A stretch of 64,000 nucleotides of DNA from CANMIH01 sp049116335 (GCA_049116335.1 JAGDYZ010000003.1:186001-250000), one strand, 5' to 3'; counted from the stretch's first letter, positions 24,629-33,070 are shown. A program made the numbers and translations. Notes: a model not told the origin generated them from the letters alone.

Positions 24629-27199
24629 ATGCCCCGTAAAGGCATCCAAAACGACGACATGACCCCTTTGATCCGCTGGCCGCTTTGGGCGACCTATGCG
24701 GGGCTTTGGGCCGAACGTGTGGTGCGGGCCTTCTGGCCCCTGTGGTCGATTGTTTTTGTGACACTGGCGGCCTTGATGCTTGGGCTACAGGATGAGGTAC
24801 CCACCGAGTGGGTCTGGGGCGCGGGTGGTGTGCTTGGGCTTGGTGGTCTTTGGGCCATTGTCCGAGCCGTCAGGATGTTTCGACGCCCATCCCGGGAAGA
24901 GGCGCTTTGGCGTCTGGATGCCACGCTCAAGGGCAATCCCATTCAAGCTCTGCGAGACAGCCAAGCGATTGGAGCCAATGATCCGGCGTCCTCGGCGATT
25001 TGGGCTGCACATCAGACACGCATGCGCAGAGATCTCGCCGAGGCCAAGCCCGTCCAGCCCGATCTGCGGATGTCACATGCTGACCCTTTTGCGTTGCGCT
25101 ATGTTGCGATTCTTGCGCTGAGTGTCGCGCTCTTTTTTGGGTCAATCGTTCGGGTACAATCGGTCACAACGCTGGGGGCTGATGGGGCTGAGTTGGCGCA
25201 GGGGCCGGCCTGGGAGGGCTGGATGTCGCCGCCGCGGTACACCGGGCTTCCAACGGTTTATCTCAATGATATCACCTCAGCCTCGTTGATGGCGCCTGAA
25301 GGCGCGAGTTTTGCGCTTCGGATGTATGGTGAAGTTGGTGCGCTGCAAATTGAAGAAGATATCTCGGGTCTGAGCAAAGACGATGCCGCACGCAGTGCGA
25401 CCATTCAGGATTTCGAGATTGTTCAGGGGGGGCGCCTTGCGATTTCCGGTCCGGGCGGGCGGGCCTGGCAGGTTGCTATGGTGCCGGATCAGGCACCGAA
25501 AGTAAGCCATGATGGCGAGATTGAGACCAGCTATGATGGTGTCACCCAAATCGGATTTGCGGCACAGGATGATCATGGTGTGGTCGCCGGTGTTGGCCGG
25601 TTCAGCCTAGCGATGGATGAGGTGGATCGTCGATACGGGCGGGCCATCGATCCTGAACCGCGCCAGACGCTTGAGGTCCAGCTGCCGATGCCTCTTTCTG
25701 GCGATCGCACGGCCTTTACTGATGTCCTTGGGGGCAACTTCTCTCAGCACCCCTGGGCGAATCTGCCGGTGCGTTTTGAGTTGAGCGTGGAAGATGCGCG
25801 TGGCCAGATTGGGCGTTCAGAACCGCAAGTGATCACATTGCCGGGCCGGCGGTTTTTTGATCCGATGGCTGCAGCCTTGGTTGAACAACGTCAGTCGTTG
25901 CTCTGGAACCGGGCCAACGCGGTGATGATGTCCCAAACCTTGCGCGCGATATCGAACCATCCTGAAGATGTGTTTCGCAAAGAGGTCAATCACCTGCGCT
26001 TGCGCCGTGTCTTGGCCAAGCTTGAACTGGCAACCACCTATGGCATCACCGACAGCCAGCAAAATGCCCTGGCCCAGAGTCTTTGGGATCTCGCGCTTGC
26101 CTTGGAAGAGGGTGATCTGGACGATGCACGCGAAAGATTGCGCCGCGCCCGTGAGCGTCTGGAAGAGGCGATGAAAAACGGGGCCTCGGATCAGGAAATT
26201 GCGGAATTGATGCAAGAGCTGCGCGAGGCCACGCAGGACTATCTGCGCCAGCTGGGGCGTGAACAGGCCCAGCAGCAAGATCCAAGCGAACAGCAAGGTG
26301 ATCCTCAAGAGACCATGGAGCTGTCGCAGGACGATATCCAACGCATGATGGACCGTATTCAGGAGCTGATGGAAGAAGGCCGCATGGATGAAGCCATGGA
26401 GGCCATGCGGCAGCTGCAAGAGATGCTCGACAATATGCAGGTCACGGAAGGGCAGGGGGGCCAGTCACCCGGTGAGCAGGCCATGGAGGGTCTGTCCGAT
26501 ACCCTGCGCGATCAGCAGGATTTGTCTGACGAGGCCTTCCGGGATCTGCAAGAGCAGTTCAATCCAGGGCAAGGCCAGCGCCAACAAGGTCAACGCCAGC
26601 CGGGACAGCAGCAGGGACAAAACCAGCAAGGACAAGGGCCCTCAGAGGGCCGCGACCCGGGACAGGGGCAAGGTGACGAACGGGGTGATGGCAGCGAAGG
26701 TATCGAACGTTCGTTGGCAGACCGCCAAAATGCGCTTCGGCAAGAGCTCGAGCGTCAACGCGGACAGTTGCCGGGGCAGGGCACCGAGGCTGGTGAGCGC
26801 GCGTTGCAGAACCTGAGGGATGCTGATCGCGCTATGGAAGGGGCCGAAGAGGCGCTGCGTGATGGGGATCTTGCTGAGGCCATTGATCGGCAATCCGAAG
26901 CCATGGAAGCACTGCGAGATGGGCTGCGGAGTCTGGGCGATGCCCTGGCAGAGCAACGTCAGCAGCAAAGCGGCCAACAGGGGCTTGCCGATGGTGCTGA
27001 GGGTGGCGAACAACGCGATCCATTGGGACGCAACCCGGGACAAAGCGGACGCAGTACAACCGATGAAGGATTGTTGCAGGGCGAAGATACCTATCGCCGG
27101 GCAGAAGAGCTTTTGGGAGAAATCCGTCGTCGCTCGGGTGAAAATGACCGGCCCGAAGAGGAACGCAACTATCTCGAGCGTCTACTAGACCGCTTCTAG
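24629..27199 (+). CDS. TIGR02302/DUF4175 family membrane protein
   Basis: An 856-residue protein downstream of lysA, a position I associate with the alphaproteobacterial TIGR02302 family. The N-terminus has two membrane helices (about residues 31-53 and 58-78) and a third near 148-166; a beta-rich periplasmic part follows. The C-terminal half (from about 480) is a highly charged helical region rich in Gln, Glu, Arg and Met with a glutamine/glycine low-complexity run near 650-690. Function is not known; an envelope or peptidoglycan-related role is only a guess. Its TAG stop shares the palindrome CTAG with the stop of arfB on the other strand. Confidence 0.83.
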   Translation: MPRKGIQNDDMTPLIRWPLWATYAGLWAERVVRAFWPLWSIVFVTLAALMLGLQDEVPTEWVWGAGGVLGLGGLWAIVRAVRMFRRPSREEALWRLDATLKGNPIQALRDSQAIGANDPASSAIWAAHQTRMRRDLAEAKPVQPDLRMSHADPFALRYVAILALSVALFFGSIVRVQSVTTLGADGAELAQGPAWEGWMSPPRYTGLPTVYLNDITSASLMAPEGASFALRMYGEVGALQIEEDISGLSKDDAARSATIQDFEIVQGGRLAISGPGGRAWQVAMVPDQAPKVSHDGEIETSYDGVTQIGFAAQDDHGVVAGVGRFSLAMDEVDRRYGRAIDPEPRQTLEVQLPMPLSGDRTAFTDVLGGNFSQHPWANLPVRFELSVEDARGQIGRSEPQVITLPGRRFFDPMAAALVEQRQSLLWNRANAVMMSQTLRAISNHPEDVFRKEVNHLRLRRVLAKLELATTYGITDSQQNALAQSLWDLALALEEGDLDDARERLRRARERLEEAMKNGASDQEIAELMQELREATQDYLRQLGREQAQQQDPSEQQGDPQETMELSQDDIQRMMDRIQELMEEGRMDEAMEAMRQLQEMLDNMQVTEGQGGQSPGEQAMEGLSDTLRDQQDLSDEAFRDLQEQFNPGQGQRQQGQRQPGQQQGQNQQGQGPSEGRDPGQGQGDERGDGSEGIERSLADRQNALRQELERQRGQLPGQGTEAGERALQNLRDADRAMEGAEEALRDGDLAEAIDRQSEAMEALRDGLRSLGDALAEQRQQQSGQQGLADGAEGGEQRDPLGRNPGQSGRSTTDEGLLQGEDTYRRAEELLGEIRRRSGENDRPEEERNYLERLLDRF

Positions 27200-27618
27200 G
27201 CGTCTGGATCCACTTTCCCGCGCAGGGATTTTACGGTGCCGCGGGCTTTTTTGCCCTCAAGGCGGCGGCGCTTTGACCCCAATGTTGGGCGGGTTGGTAT
27301 CCGTCGTTTGGGCTTCACCAGCGCTTTTTGAATAAGTTCGATCAGGCGCTGACGCGCGATTTCGCGGTTGCGCGCCTGAGAGCGGGTTTCATCCACTTGA
27401 AGGATCAACGCGCCTTCATTGGTCCAACGCCGACCGGCAAGTTTGCGCAGGCGCGTTTTGACCGGGGCGGGCAGATTAGGTGACCGTTCCGCTTCGAAGC
27501 GCAGCTCGACCGCAGTCGACACCTTGTTGACGTTTTGCCCACCGGGTCCTGAAGCGCGAATAAACTGCTCGGTCAATTCCCAGTCTTCAATGCGGATCTG
27601 TTCGTTGATTTCGAGCAT
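27196..27618 (-). CDS. arfB: alternative ribosome-rescue factor ArfB
   Basis: ArfB (YaeJ) is a release-factor-like peptidyl-tRNA hydrolase that frees ribosomes stalled on mRNA without a stop codon. The ATG at 27618 follows AAGGGGAAAG and gives 140 residues. The catalytic GGQ motif is at residues 26-28 in SGPGGQNVNK, and the C-terminal tail is strongly basic (KPKRRIPTRPTLGSKRRRLEG-type), which enters the empty mRNA channel in characterised homologues. Release-factor domains for codon recognition are absent, as expected. The upstream 360 bases carry leader-like small ORFs and hairpins that may regulate it. Confidence 0.93.
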   Translation of the reverse strand: MLEINEQIRIEDWELTEQFIRASGPGGQNVNKVSTAVELRFEAERSPNLPAPVKTRLRKLAGRRWTNEGALILQVDETRSQARNREIARQRLIELIQKALVKPKRRIPTRPTLGSKRRRLEGKKARGTVKSLRGKVDPDA

Positions 27619-27620
27619 CG

Positions 27621-27664
27621 CTTTCCCCTTGCTTGGGGGCTTTATGACAGGGAATGGGGGAAAA
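27621..27664 (-). promoter_or_regulatory. possible sequestrator of the arfB ribosome-binding site
   Basis: On the minus strand TTTTCCCC (27657-27664) can pair with GGGGAAAG (27621-27628), which contains the arfB Shine-Dalgarno. The 8-pair stem would hide the site. The TTTTCCCC arm directly follows the terminator hairpin, so the two structures could communicate. This is inference from complementarity. Confidence 0.4.
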
Positions 27665-27692
27665 CGGAAAGGGCCGTCCAAAGACGACCCTT
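27660..27692 (-). terminator. hairpin terminator or attenuator upstream of arfB
   Basis: Read on the minus strand, AAGGGTCGTC pairs with GACGGCCCTT (ten pairs including one G-U, loop TTTG), followed by the T-rich TCCGTTTTCC. It lies after the second small ORF and 50 bases before the arfB start, the place of an attenuator. Confidence 0.6.
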
Positions 27693-27755
27693 CGAGAATC
27701 CGGAGGCGGGTGCCGGTTAGGCGCGCCAACTCAAAAATCAACGTACTGGGTTTCC

Positions 27756-27812
27756 CTAGCAGGTCTCCTCTCGAACTGTTCCGACACCTCTCTCCAATGC
27801 TTCTCTTGACAC
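27756..27812 (-). CDS. 18-residue leader-like peptide with maximal Shine-Dalgarno
   Basis: A GTG start gives MSREALERGVGTVREETC and a TAG stop. The site upstream reads GAAAGGAGGTGATCCAG (27812-27828 on the minus strand), 17 bases complementary to the expected 3' end of 16S rRNA, with AGGAGG seven bases before the GTG. The stop of the overlapping upstream ORF lies inside this Shine-Dalgarno. Such strength ahead of so short a frame suggests a regulatory leader or a very highly expressed micropeptide. I do not recognise the peptide. Confidence 0.5.
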   Translation of the reverse strand: MSREALERGVGTVREETC

Positions 27813-27828
27813 TGGATCACCTCCTTTC
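27812..27828 (-). promoter_or_regulatory. Shine-Dalgarno with 17-base match to the 16S rRNA tail
   Basis: The minus strand reads GAAAGGAGGTGATCCAG, complementary without mismatch to the CUGGAUCACCUCCUUUC end of 16S rRNA usual in Proteobacteria. Ordinary sites match 4-7 bases. It decides the GTG start of the 18-residue ORF and contains the stop codon of the preceding ORF. Confidence 0.7.
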
Positions 27829-27906
27829 AGCTGTGTAACACGCAAATGGTGCTGTCCGCCTAGGGCCTTTGAGCCCGTAGGTTCGCACGCAAGATGATGG
27901 TGCCAC
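27817..27906 (-). CDS. 29-residue upstream small ORF coupled to the leader peptide
   Basis: Reading from a GTG gives a 29-residue basic, cysteine-containing peptide that begins MAPSSCVRTYGLKGPRR and ends CYTAERR. Its TGA stop sits inside the AAAGGAGGTGA ribosome site of the next ORF, four bases before that start, a layout typical of translational coupling. The start is uncertain: the frame stays open upstream, and AAGG lies too close to the GTG. It may be coding or merely part of a structured leader. Confidence 0.35.
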   Translation of the reverse strand: MAPSSCVRTYGLKGPRRTAPFACYTAERR

Positions 27907-27940
27907 ACCTTCGGTGATCCACAAAGTCTTTTCTTCGTGA

Positions 27941-27966
27941 GGAGGGAAACTCGAAAATTCCCCTCC
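27941..27966 (-). terminator. hairpin after yhhQ
   Basis: GGAGGG pairs with CCCTCC (with extra A-T pairs inside) about 17 bases after the yhhQ stop. No T-run follows on the minus strand, so it may be an mRNA 3' stabiliser or a weak terminator rather than a strong one. Confidence 0.4.
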
Positions 27967-27982
27967 CTGTGAGTGGTGTTGA

Positions 27983-28633
27983 TCAGGCCGCTGACCGGGT
28001 GGCGAGAACGCGCGCCACAATCATGCGGAACGGAACCAGAGCGATCAGCGCGAGAGCCAATTTGACGCCCCAGTCCGCCACAGCAAGGGACACCCAAAGC
28101 GGGGCTTCTGGGCCCACAGTCAGGAAGGGTGCAGCCCCCCAGGCCCAGCTGATCTCGGCATCTGCAGCAGGACCAAAGAAGGTCAGGCTTGCGGAGAAGG
28201 CGATGGTGAAGAACAGCGCGGTGTCCAGCGTTGCGCCGACCAGCGTGCTGGCCAGAGGTGCGCGCCACCAAGCGCCATCGCGCAGGCGATCGAAGATCAG
28301 CACGTCGGTCATCTGAGCGCAGAGGAAGCCGATGCCGGAGGCAAAGGCCACGCGCAGGGCAACCGCCGCATAGGTGAAGCCATCTCCCTGCAACATGATC
28401 TGGCTGCCGATGAGAGAGCAGAGAACTCCGGTGACAAAGCCAACCAGAACCACCCGACGCGCGGCTTCGGCGCCGTACACGCGGTTCATCACATCAGTGA
28501 CGAGGAAGGCGAAGGGATAGGTGAATGCGCCCCAGGTCAGCAGACCGTCAAGCAGTAGAAATTGAACAAGGATGTTCGAGACCACAACGATGGTGGCCAT
28601 GGCAAGAATGCCGGGAATGTGGATGCGTGTCAT
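27983..28633 (-). CDS. yhhQ: queuosine precursor transporter (VUT family)
   Basis: The ATG at 28633 gives a 216-residue membrane protein starting MTRIHIPGILAMATIVVVSN, with about six helices. The family motif VTDVMNRVYGAEAARRVV after the second helix and the AFPYAFLVTDV-like TYPFAFLVTDV are typical of the VUT/YhhQ family, which imports queuosine precursors such as preQ0 and preQ1. The longer frame to 28723 lacks coding features. The 100 bases upstream were examined for a preQ1 riboswitch without a convincing match. Confidence 0.87.
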   Translation of the reverse strand: MTRIHIPGILAMATIVVVSNILVQFLLLDGLLTWGAFTYPFAFLVTDVMNRVYGAEAARRVVLVGFVTGVLCSLIGSQIMLQGDGFTYAAVALRVAFASGIGFLCAQMTDVLIFDRLRDGAWWRAPLASTLVGATLDTALFFTIAFSASLTFFGPAADAEISWAWGAAPFLTVGPEAPLWVSLAVADWGVKLALALIALVPFRMIVARVLATRSAA

Positions 28634-28736
28634 GATATGACCCGTTTTAGCAAGGTTGCGGGAAGAACTTGGCCCGACATGGTCGGACAGGCCGCGTTTA
28701 AGAGCGTTATCCGCCCCGCGCAAGTGTTTTAAGGCC

Positions 28737-29636
28737 TTAGCGTCGGGTCACCCGGTACTCAACAAACTCAGTTCGTTGAAAATCATTGAAATTATCATCC
28801 GAGATCATCGTCAGCCGAATGTCACCGTCCGCGTCTTTCCAGACTGACAGGCCCTCGAGGTTATCATGCTGGAGAATCGCTGTTTCAAGCAAGGTCTCTT
28901 CGGCCGTGACAGCATCATCATCAAGAAAGAACCGCCGCACACGGGATTTGAAGCCAAATCCGGTAAAGGTACGTTCCAGCAGATACAGATTGCCCTCGGT
29001 GTCAAAATCGGCACCCACAGGCAAAAACCCTCCCTCACGGCGAAGCGCGAAGGGTTGGGTCCATTTTCCTTTGGCATAGCGCCAAACTGGAAAGGGACGG
29101 GTGAGTTTGCCTGATCGCTCTGGGATCGCATACAGCCGGTCTTTGGGGTCAACGGCCAGAGCTTCCAGCCCGGAGTTGGGTTGAAGGGCTTTGAATTGTT
29201 TCGGGCGTGGCAGCCAGGCGGCGGCTTTGAGTGTCAGATAAGCCCAAACGCGGTGCTGATGTTCGAATGAAACAAAAATGCGCCCGTCGCTGCGCACCGC
29301 AAGCCCTTCGGCATCACTGTATTTCCCCTTGAGCCTGCGCCCGCGTTCATCACGTAGGTGGCCCTTCTGCTCGGTGACCACATCGGAGATTCGCCCGTTG
29401 TCCCGATGCAGCGTACCTGAGACAATCCCCGCCTGGTCACTGATGGCGGTAAAGCTTTTTCCGTCGGACGAGAGTTCGATCCCTGAAAACCCGCCGAGCT
29501 TATGGTCGGCGCGCTTCCATTTGTATGATCCCACAAACTGCGCCTTCTCGGGCGCGGCGGCAGGCAACCCAAGCACGGATGCTGTGACAAAAGCCAGCGC
29601 AAGCGCAGAGGCCTTACGGAGAGATCTCAGGATCAT
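28737..29636 (-). CDS. phytase-like esterase, secreted
   Basis: A 299-residue protein with a signal peptide (LRKASALALAFVTASVLGLPAAA) and a beta-propeller-like domain of the esterase-like activity of phytase family: GGFSGIELSSDGKSFTAISDQA, DAEGLAVRSDGRIFVSFE, GLEALAVDPKDRLYAIPE and HDNLEGLSVW repeats. It starts 7 bases after the mepA stop with little ribosome-site signal, so it is probably translated by coupling. It may act on phosphate esters in the periplasm; substrate unknown. Confidence 0.82.
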   Translation of the reverse strand: MILRSLRKASALALAFVTASVLGLPAAAPEKAQFVGSYKWKRADHKLGGFSGIELSSDGKSFTAISDQAGIVSGTLHRDNGRISDVVTEQKGHLRDERGRRLKGKYSDAEGLAVRSDGRIFVSFEHQHRVWAYLTLKAAAWLPRPKQFKALQPNSGLEALAVDPKDRLYAIPERSGKLTRPFPVWRYAKGKWTQPFALRREGGFLPVGADFDTEGNLYLLERTFTGFGFKSRVRRFFLDDDAVTAEETLLETAILQHDNLEGLSVWKDADGDIRLTMISDDNFNDFQRTEFVEYRVTRR

Positions 29637-29643
29637 GCAACGG

Positions 29644-30558
29644 TTACTTTGACGCCAGAACACCGGCGCATTGCCCGGGCAAATCACCCATGGTCAACTC
29701 GCGGCGCGGTTTGGGTTTGGGCGCGTTTGGGTTTGGCGGCGGCGGGTTCAGAATTCGATCGACCCAGCCTTCCGCTTCTGCACAGCCGTCACCGGCTGGG
29801 ATGGCCGCTTGATCGACGCACCCGTTAGAGCTGTCGGGGCAGCTCAGCCGCACATGGAAGTGATAGTGATGGCCCCACCATGGGCGAATTTTGCGCAGCC
29901 AGGATCGATCGCCTTTGGCGTCCTTACACATCTGTACCTTGGCACCGGGGAAGATGAAAATCCGGGCAACACGTGGGTCACTTGCGGCGGCCTTGAGAAT
30001 GTTGTGATGCGCGCGGGTCCAATTGTTGTTGGTATAGGCCCCGGAGGAGCGGCGCATCGAAATGGATGAGATGTTTTCGCGTTGCTTTTCTGTCAGGTTC
30101 AAATCATCTGCCGGGCGCAACCAGATATCCGCATCAAGACCGATCTGGTGACTGCGGTGTCCGGTCAGCATAGGTCCACCGCGTGGCTGGCTTAGGTCAC
30201 CGACATAGAGGCCATCCCAACCCGGTTGCCGGGCGGCCTTGCGTGACAGGTTCTGAACGTAATCAATGAGTTCAGGGTGCCCCCAGTTGCGGTTGCGTGA
30301 CAGCCGCATGGCCTGCCAGGTTTCACCGGTTTCTGGCAATTGGGTCGCGCCTGCCAAACAGCCCTTAGCGTACCCACCATAGGGTGAGGGGGACTGGCCG
30401 GATGCGCTGGGTTTGGCGCCAAATAGGGCTTTTGCCTCTTTGGTGGCCAACACGGGGTCAATGCGCACATTTGGTGTTGTCGGCGTATGTGCGCGTTTTG
30501 CGCTACATGCGGTCAGTGCCAGACATAAGCCAAAAACAACAAGATTACGGATCATCAT
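29644..30558 (-). CDS. mepA: penicillin-insensitive murein DD-endopeptidase MepA
   Basis: MepA cleaves D-Ala-meso-DAP crosslinks in peptidoglycan. The ATG at 30558 overlaps the stop of the upstream permease (ATGA) and follows GGGAGAGCAGGT, giving 304 residues with lipoprotein-type signal MMIRNLVVFGLCLALTAC. Metal-site motifs are visible: HRSHQIGLDADIWL (HxxxD) and the C-terminal WWGHHYHFHVRLSCP. The ending is proline-rich. It is the second of three coupled genes (permease, mepA, phytase-like). Confidence 0.92.
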   Translation of the reverse strand: MMIRNLVVFGLCLALTACSAKRAHTPTTPNVRIDPVLATKEAKALFGAKPSASGQSPSPYGGYAKGCLAGATQLPETGETWQAMRLSRNRNWGHPELIDYVQNLSRKAARQPGWDGLYVGDLSQPRGGPMLTGHRSHQIGLDADIWLRPADDLNLTEKQRENISSISMRRSSGAYTNNNWTRAHHNILKAAASDPRVARIFIFPGAKVQMCKDAKGDRSWLRKIRPWWGHHYHFHVRLSCPDSSNGCVDQAAIPAGDGCAEAEGWVDRILNPPPPNPNAPKPKPRRELTMGDLPGQCAGVLASK

Positions 30559-31922
30559 ACCTGCTCTCCCAAAGGATTGACCCATCGTAGCAGAATAAGG
30601 CCAATAATGAAGAGACCGATCACTGGCAAAAAGGCCAGTTGGTTGCTTTGCGTGAGGTAGGTGAAGAGCGCAATCAACGCGGGCGCAAGCCAGGCCGTGG
30701 CGCGACCAGCCAATGCAAAAAGGCCAAAGGCTTCACCGCTACGGGCCGGATCCGCGTGTCGTACCATGAGTGACCGTGATGCCGAATAAAGCGCGCCTCC
30801 CATGCCGCCGATCACCGCACCGCAGACGTAGAAAATGATGTCGGGTAGGGCAGATCCTTCGGGCAGAGGAATGCCAAAGAGGCTGTCGCGTGACATGCCG
30901 ACAATAAAGCTGCAGACGATGACAAGCAGGACAATGGCGCTACGGATTACGGGCTTGGGGCCAAGGCGTTGGTCAGCAATGCCTCCGGCCCAGGTCAGGA
31001 GAGCGGCTGCGATCGCGGCGATGATGCCAAACACACCAATTTGGATGATGCTCCAGCCCAGAACCAATGTCGCATAGACACCGCCATAGGCATAAAGCGC
31101 GCTCAAAGCGTCGCGATAAAACAATGAGGCAAGAAGGAAATTACGGGTCGAGCGTTGTTGCCCAACTGCGCGGATATTGGCGCGTAGGTCGGCTAGCACA
31201 CGGCCGAAGGTGACCTTTGATGAGCTGGTATCGGGTTTGTCGACAGTCCACTTGAAGAACGGAATGAGAAAGATGGCGAACCAGATGGCGATAAAGGGGC
31301 CGACAAAGCGCGTGCCTTCCCGTGCTTCGGGATCAAGCCCAAAGGCTGGGGACAAGCCGATCAGAGTTTTTCCGGTGTCATTTTCCGCAAAAAACAACAG
31401 CATGATAAAGAGCGAGAGCACGCCGCCCCAATAGCCAAAGGCCGCGGCATTGCCGCTGATCCGACCGACATCTTCGGTGTCACCGAGATCGGGCAGGATG
31501 GCGTTGTTGAGATTAAAGGCGCTTTCAGAGGCAACAAAGCCAATCCAAAAGGCCGCTAGGGCAAATATCAATCCGGTGCCATCCGGTTGCAGCCCCCACA
31601 GAGACGCAGCGCAGACAACCGCAATAGTTGCGAGCGCCCAAAACCAAGGTCGCTTGCGCCCGGTCATATCCGCGAAGGCGCCAAGGAACGGGGCTGTGAA
31701 AGCGATGAAAAGGCCAGCAAAAGTTTGAGCCGTAGACCATAGGCCCTGAGCCTCGACCTTAGCGCTGGCGGCATCCGCGCCCAGCGACATGAAGTACTGG
31801 GTTGCAACGGCAGCGAAATAGGGGCTGAAAATGAAGGTCAGGCCCAAGGTAGCATAGGGCTGCTGCGCCCAATCAAAAAATGCCCAGCCCCAAACGCGCT
31901 GTTTCAAAGTCGGTTCTGCCAT
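30555..31922 (-). CDS. MFS permease, UMF1/Atg22-like family
   Basis: A 455-residue protein with about twelve membrane helices. The start at 31922 gives MAEPTLKQRVWGWAFFDWAQQPYATL, where FFDWAQQPYAT matches the conserved opening of the UMF1/Atg22-like major-facilitator branch. Other MFS features include GAFADMTGRKRPW between helices 2 and 3. Substrate unknown; homologues in fungi export amino acids from the vacuole. Coupled to mepA by a 4-base overlap, so a role in recycling cell-wall products is possible but unproven. Confidence 0.85.
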   Translation of the reverse strand: MAEPTLKQRVWGWAFFDWAQQPYATLGLTFIFSPYFAAVATQYFMSLGADAASAKVEAQGLWSTAQTFAGLFIAFTAPFLGAFADMTGRKRPWFWALATIAVVCAASLWGLQPDGTGLIFALAAFWIGFVASESAFNLNNAILPDLGDTEDVGRISGNAAAFGYWGGVLSLFIMLLFFAENDTGKTLIGLSPAFGLDPEAREGTRFVGPFIAIWFAIFLIPFFKWTVDKPDTSSSKVTFGRVLADLRANIRAVGQQRSTRNFLLASLFYRDALSALYAYGGVYATLVLGWSIIQIGVFGIIAAIAAALLTWAGGIADQRLGPKPVIRSAIVLLVIVCSFIVGMSRDSLFGIPLPEGSALPDIIFYVCGAVIGGMGGALYSASRSLMVRHADPARSGEAFGLFALAGRATAWLAPALIALFTYLTQSNQLAFLPVIGLFIIGLILLRWVNPLGEQV

Positions 31923-31985
31923 ACCCGTCCCCCAATACTGGGGCAGTTGTCTCCTGAGGGGGGACAAGTGGCAAGAGGTTTCACT

Positions 31986-32540
31986 CTAGATCTTTGGGAT
32001 CTCGGGCTGTTTCTCTGGGGGCCAGGGGCGCTGAGCCTCTGCGTCGAGCCAGGCAAGCACCCATTCCGGCAGATCCGGGCGCGGCGTGTCCATACCCATA
32101 GCCTGCATCACGCGATCCGGTGAGACGATACCGTTTTTGTCAGTCACAGCAGTGCGGTACAGCCCGTGGCTCGTACAGTCTCCACGGCTGTTCCACATGC
32201 TTTGTTCAAGATACACAAAGCGCTCATCCCAACCAATCATGCGTGAATACATGGTCAGTCTGTCAAACATTCGTACCCGCTTGCGGTAGCGCAGCGCCGA
32301 TCCTGCAACAGTCAGCCCCCAGCGTTCCCGCTTGAGAGTGTCGACGACGCCGGTTCGTTCTGCCAAGGGGATGCGCCCGAGATCAAAGATCGTCAGCGTG
32401 CGACCGTTGTTCAGTTCCATCCACATATCCAGATCCCACGGCCAGCAGATGTGATGCGACACATGGGTGCCCAGTGGCTCCAGCTTGGGCTGGCGCCGGG
32501 CGAGGATCATTTCTTTGGCCATACGGATAAAGGGATACAT
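31986..32540 (-). CDS. hotdog-fold acyl-CoA thioesterase-like protein
   Basis: A 184-residue protein with a 4-hydroxybenzoyl-CoA-thioesterase-like pattern: HHICWPWDLDMWMELNNGRT takes the place of the catalytic Asp region, followed by beta strands GSALRYRKRVRMFDRL and FVYLEQSMWNSRGDCTSHGLYR. Such enzymes hydrolyse acyl-CoA in the cytoplasm. It stands upstream of the permease operon by 63 bases and is divergent from yggT. Acyl specificity unknown. Confidence 0.78.
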   Translation of the reverse strand: MYPFIRMAKEMILARRQPKLEPLGTHVSHHICWPWDLDMWMELNNGRTLTIFDLGRIPLAERTGVVDTLKRERWGLTVAGSALRYRKRVRMFDRLTMYSRMIGWDERFVYLEQSMWNSRGDCTSHGLYRTAVTDKNGIVSPDRVMQAMGMDTPRPDLPEWVLAWLDAEAQRPWPPEKQPEIPKI

Positions 32541-32671
32541 GAGCAGGGCTCCTTTCGCCGCTCACCTGCGCTCCGTTAACCCTGACGTCAACCACGACCT
32601 CGCGGCATACTTGCCCTTTACCCTTTACATGCTTAGGTGTGAGGCGCTGACACCGTAACACGAGGCCCCGG

Positions 32672-32959
32672 ATGTATTCGCTTTTCCAGATCCTGATGCT
32701 GATCCTGAACATTGTCTGGTTCTTCATCATTGCCCATGTGATCATGAGCTGGTTGATCAATTTCCAGGTGCTGAACGTGCGTCAGCAGCTTGTTGGCCAG
32801 ATCTGGTATGGTCTGAACCGCATGCTTGAGCCAATGTATGCCAAGATCCGTTCAATCCTGCCGCCGATGGGCGGACTTGATCTTGCGCCGCTGATTGCGC
32901 TTGTGGGTGTTTATGCGCTGCAGATTATTTTGGCCAATAACATCGGCTACTTCCTCTGA
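32672..32959 (+). CDS. YggT-family membrane protein
   Basis: A 95-residue protein with two hydrophobic segments (about residues 3-27 and 69-92) and the family core SWLINFQVLN...LNRMLEPMYAKIRSILPPMGGLDLAPLIAL. YggT proteins are small integral membrane proteins of unclear role, linked to envelope or osmotic tolerance and often near cell-division genes. It lies just upstream of recQ with a hairpin between. Confidence 0.9.
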   Translation: MYSLFQILMLILNIVWFFIIAHVIMSWLINFQVLNVRQQLVGQIWYGLNRMLEPMYAKIRSILPPMGGLDLAPLIALVGVYALQIILANNIGYFL

Positions 32960-32972
32960 ACTTGCCCAAATC

Positions 32973-33004
32973 CCCCTGAATGATTTGTCGTTCAGGGGTT
33001 GATT
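32973..33004 (+). terminator. hairpin after yggT
   Basis: CCCCTGAA pairs with TTCAGGGG over a 10-base loop, 13 bases after the yggT stop; only a short T-containing tail (TTGATT) follows, so termination is likely partial. Confidence 0.45.
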
Positions 33005-33070
33005 CACCGATTCTTGGTATGAGATTGTCGGGATCAGAGCAGATCTAGTAGACAATCGGCAGGTTCCCCT

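Noticed and set aside
27804..27830. Plus-strand match to the 3' end of 16S rRNA (CTGGATCACCTCCTTTC)
   Set aside because: The sequence before it shows no other 16S similarity, so it is not an rRNA remnant; it is best read as a Shine-Dalgarno on the minus strand.
28634..28736. preQ1 riboswitch upstream of yhhQ
   Set aside because: A GGG/CCC stem and an A-rich tail can be drawn, but the conserved loop and tail residues of known preQ1 classes do not fit.
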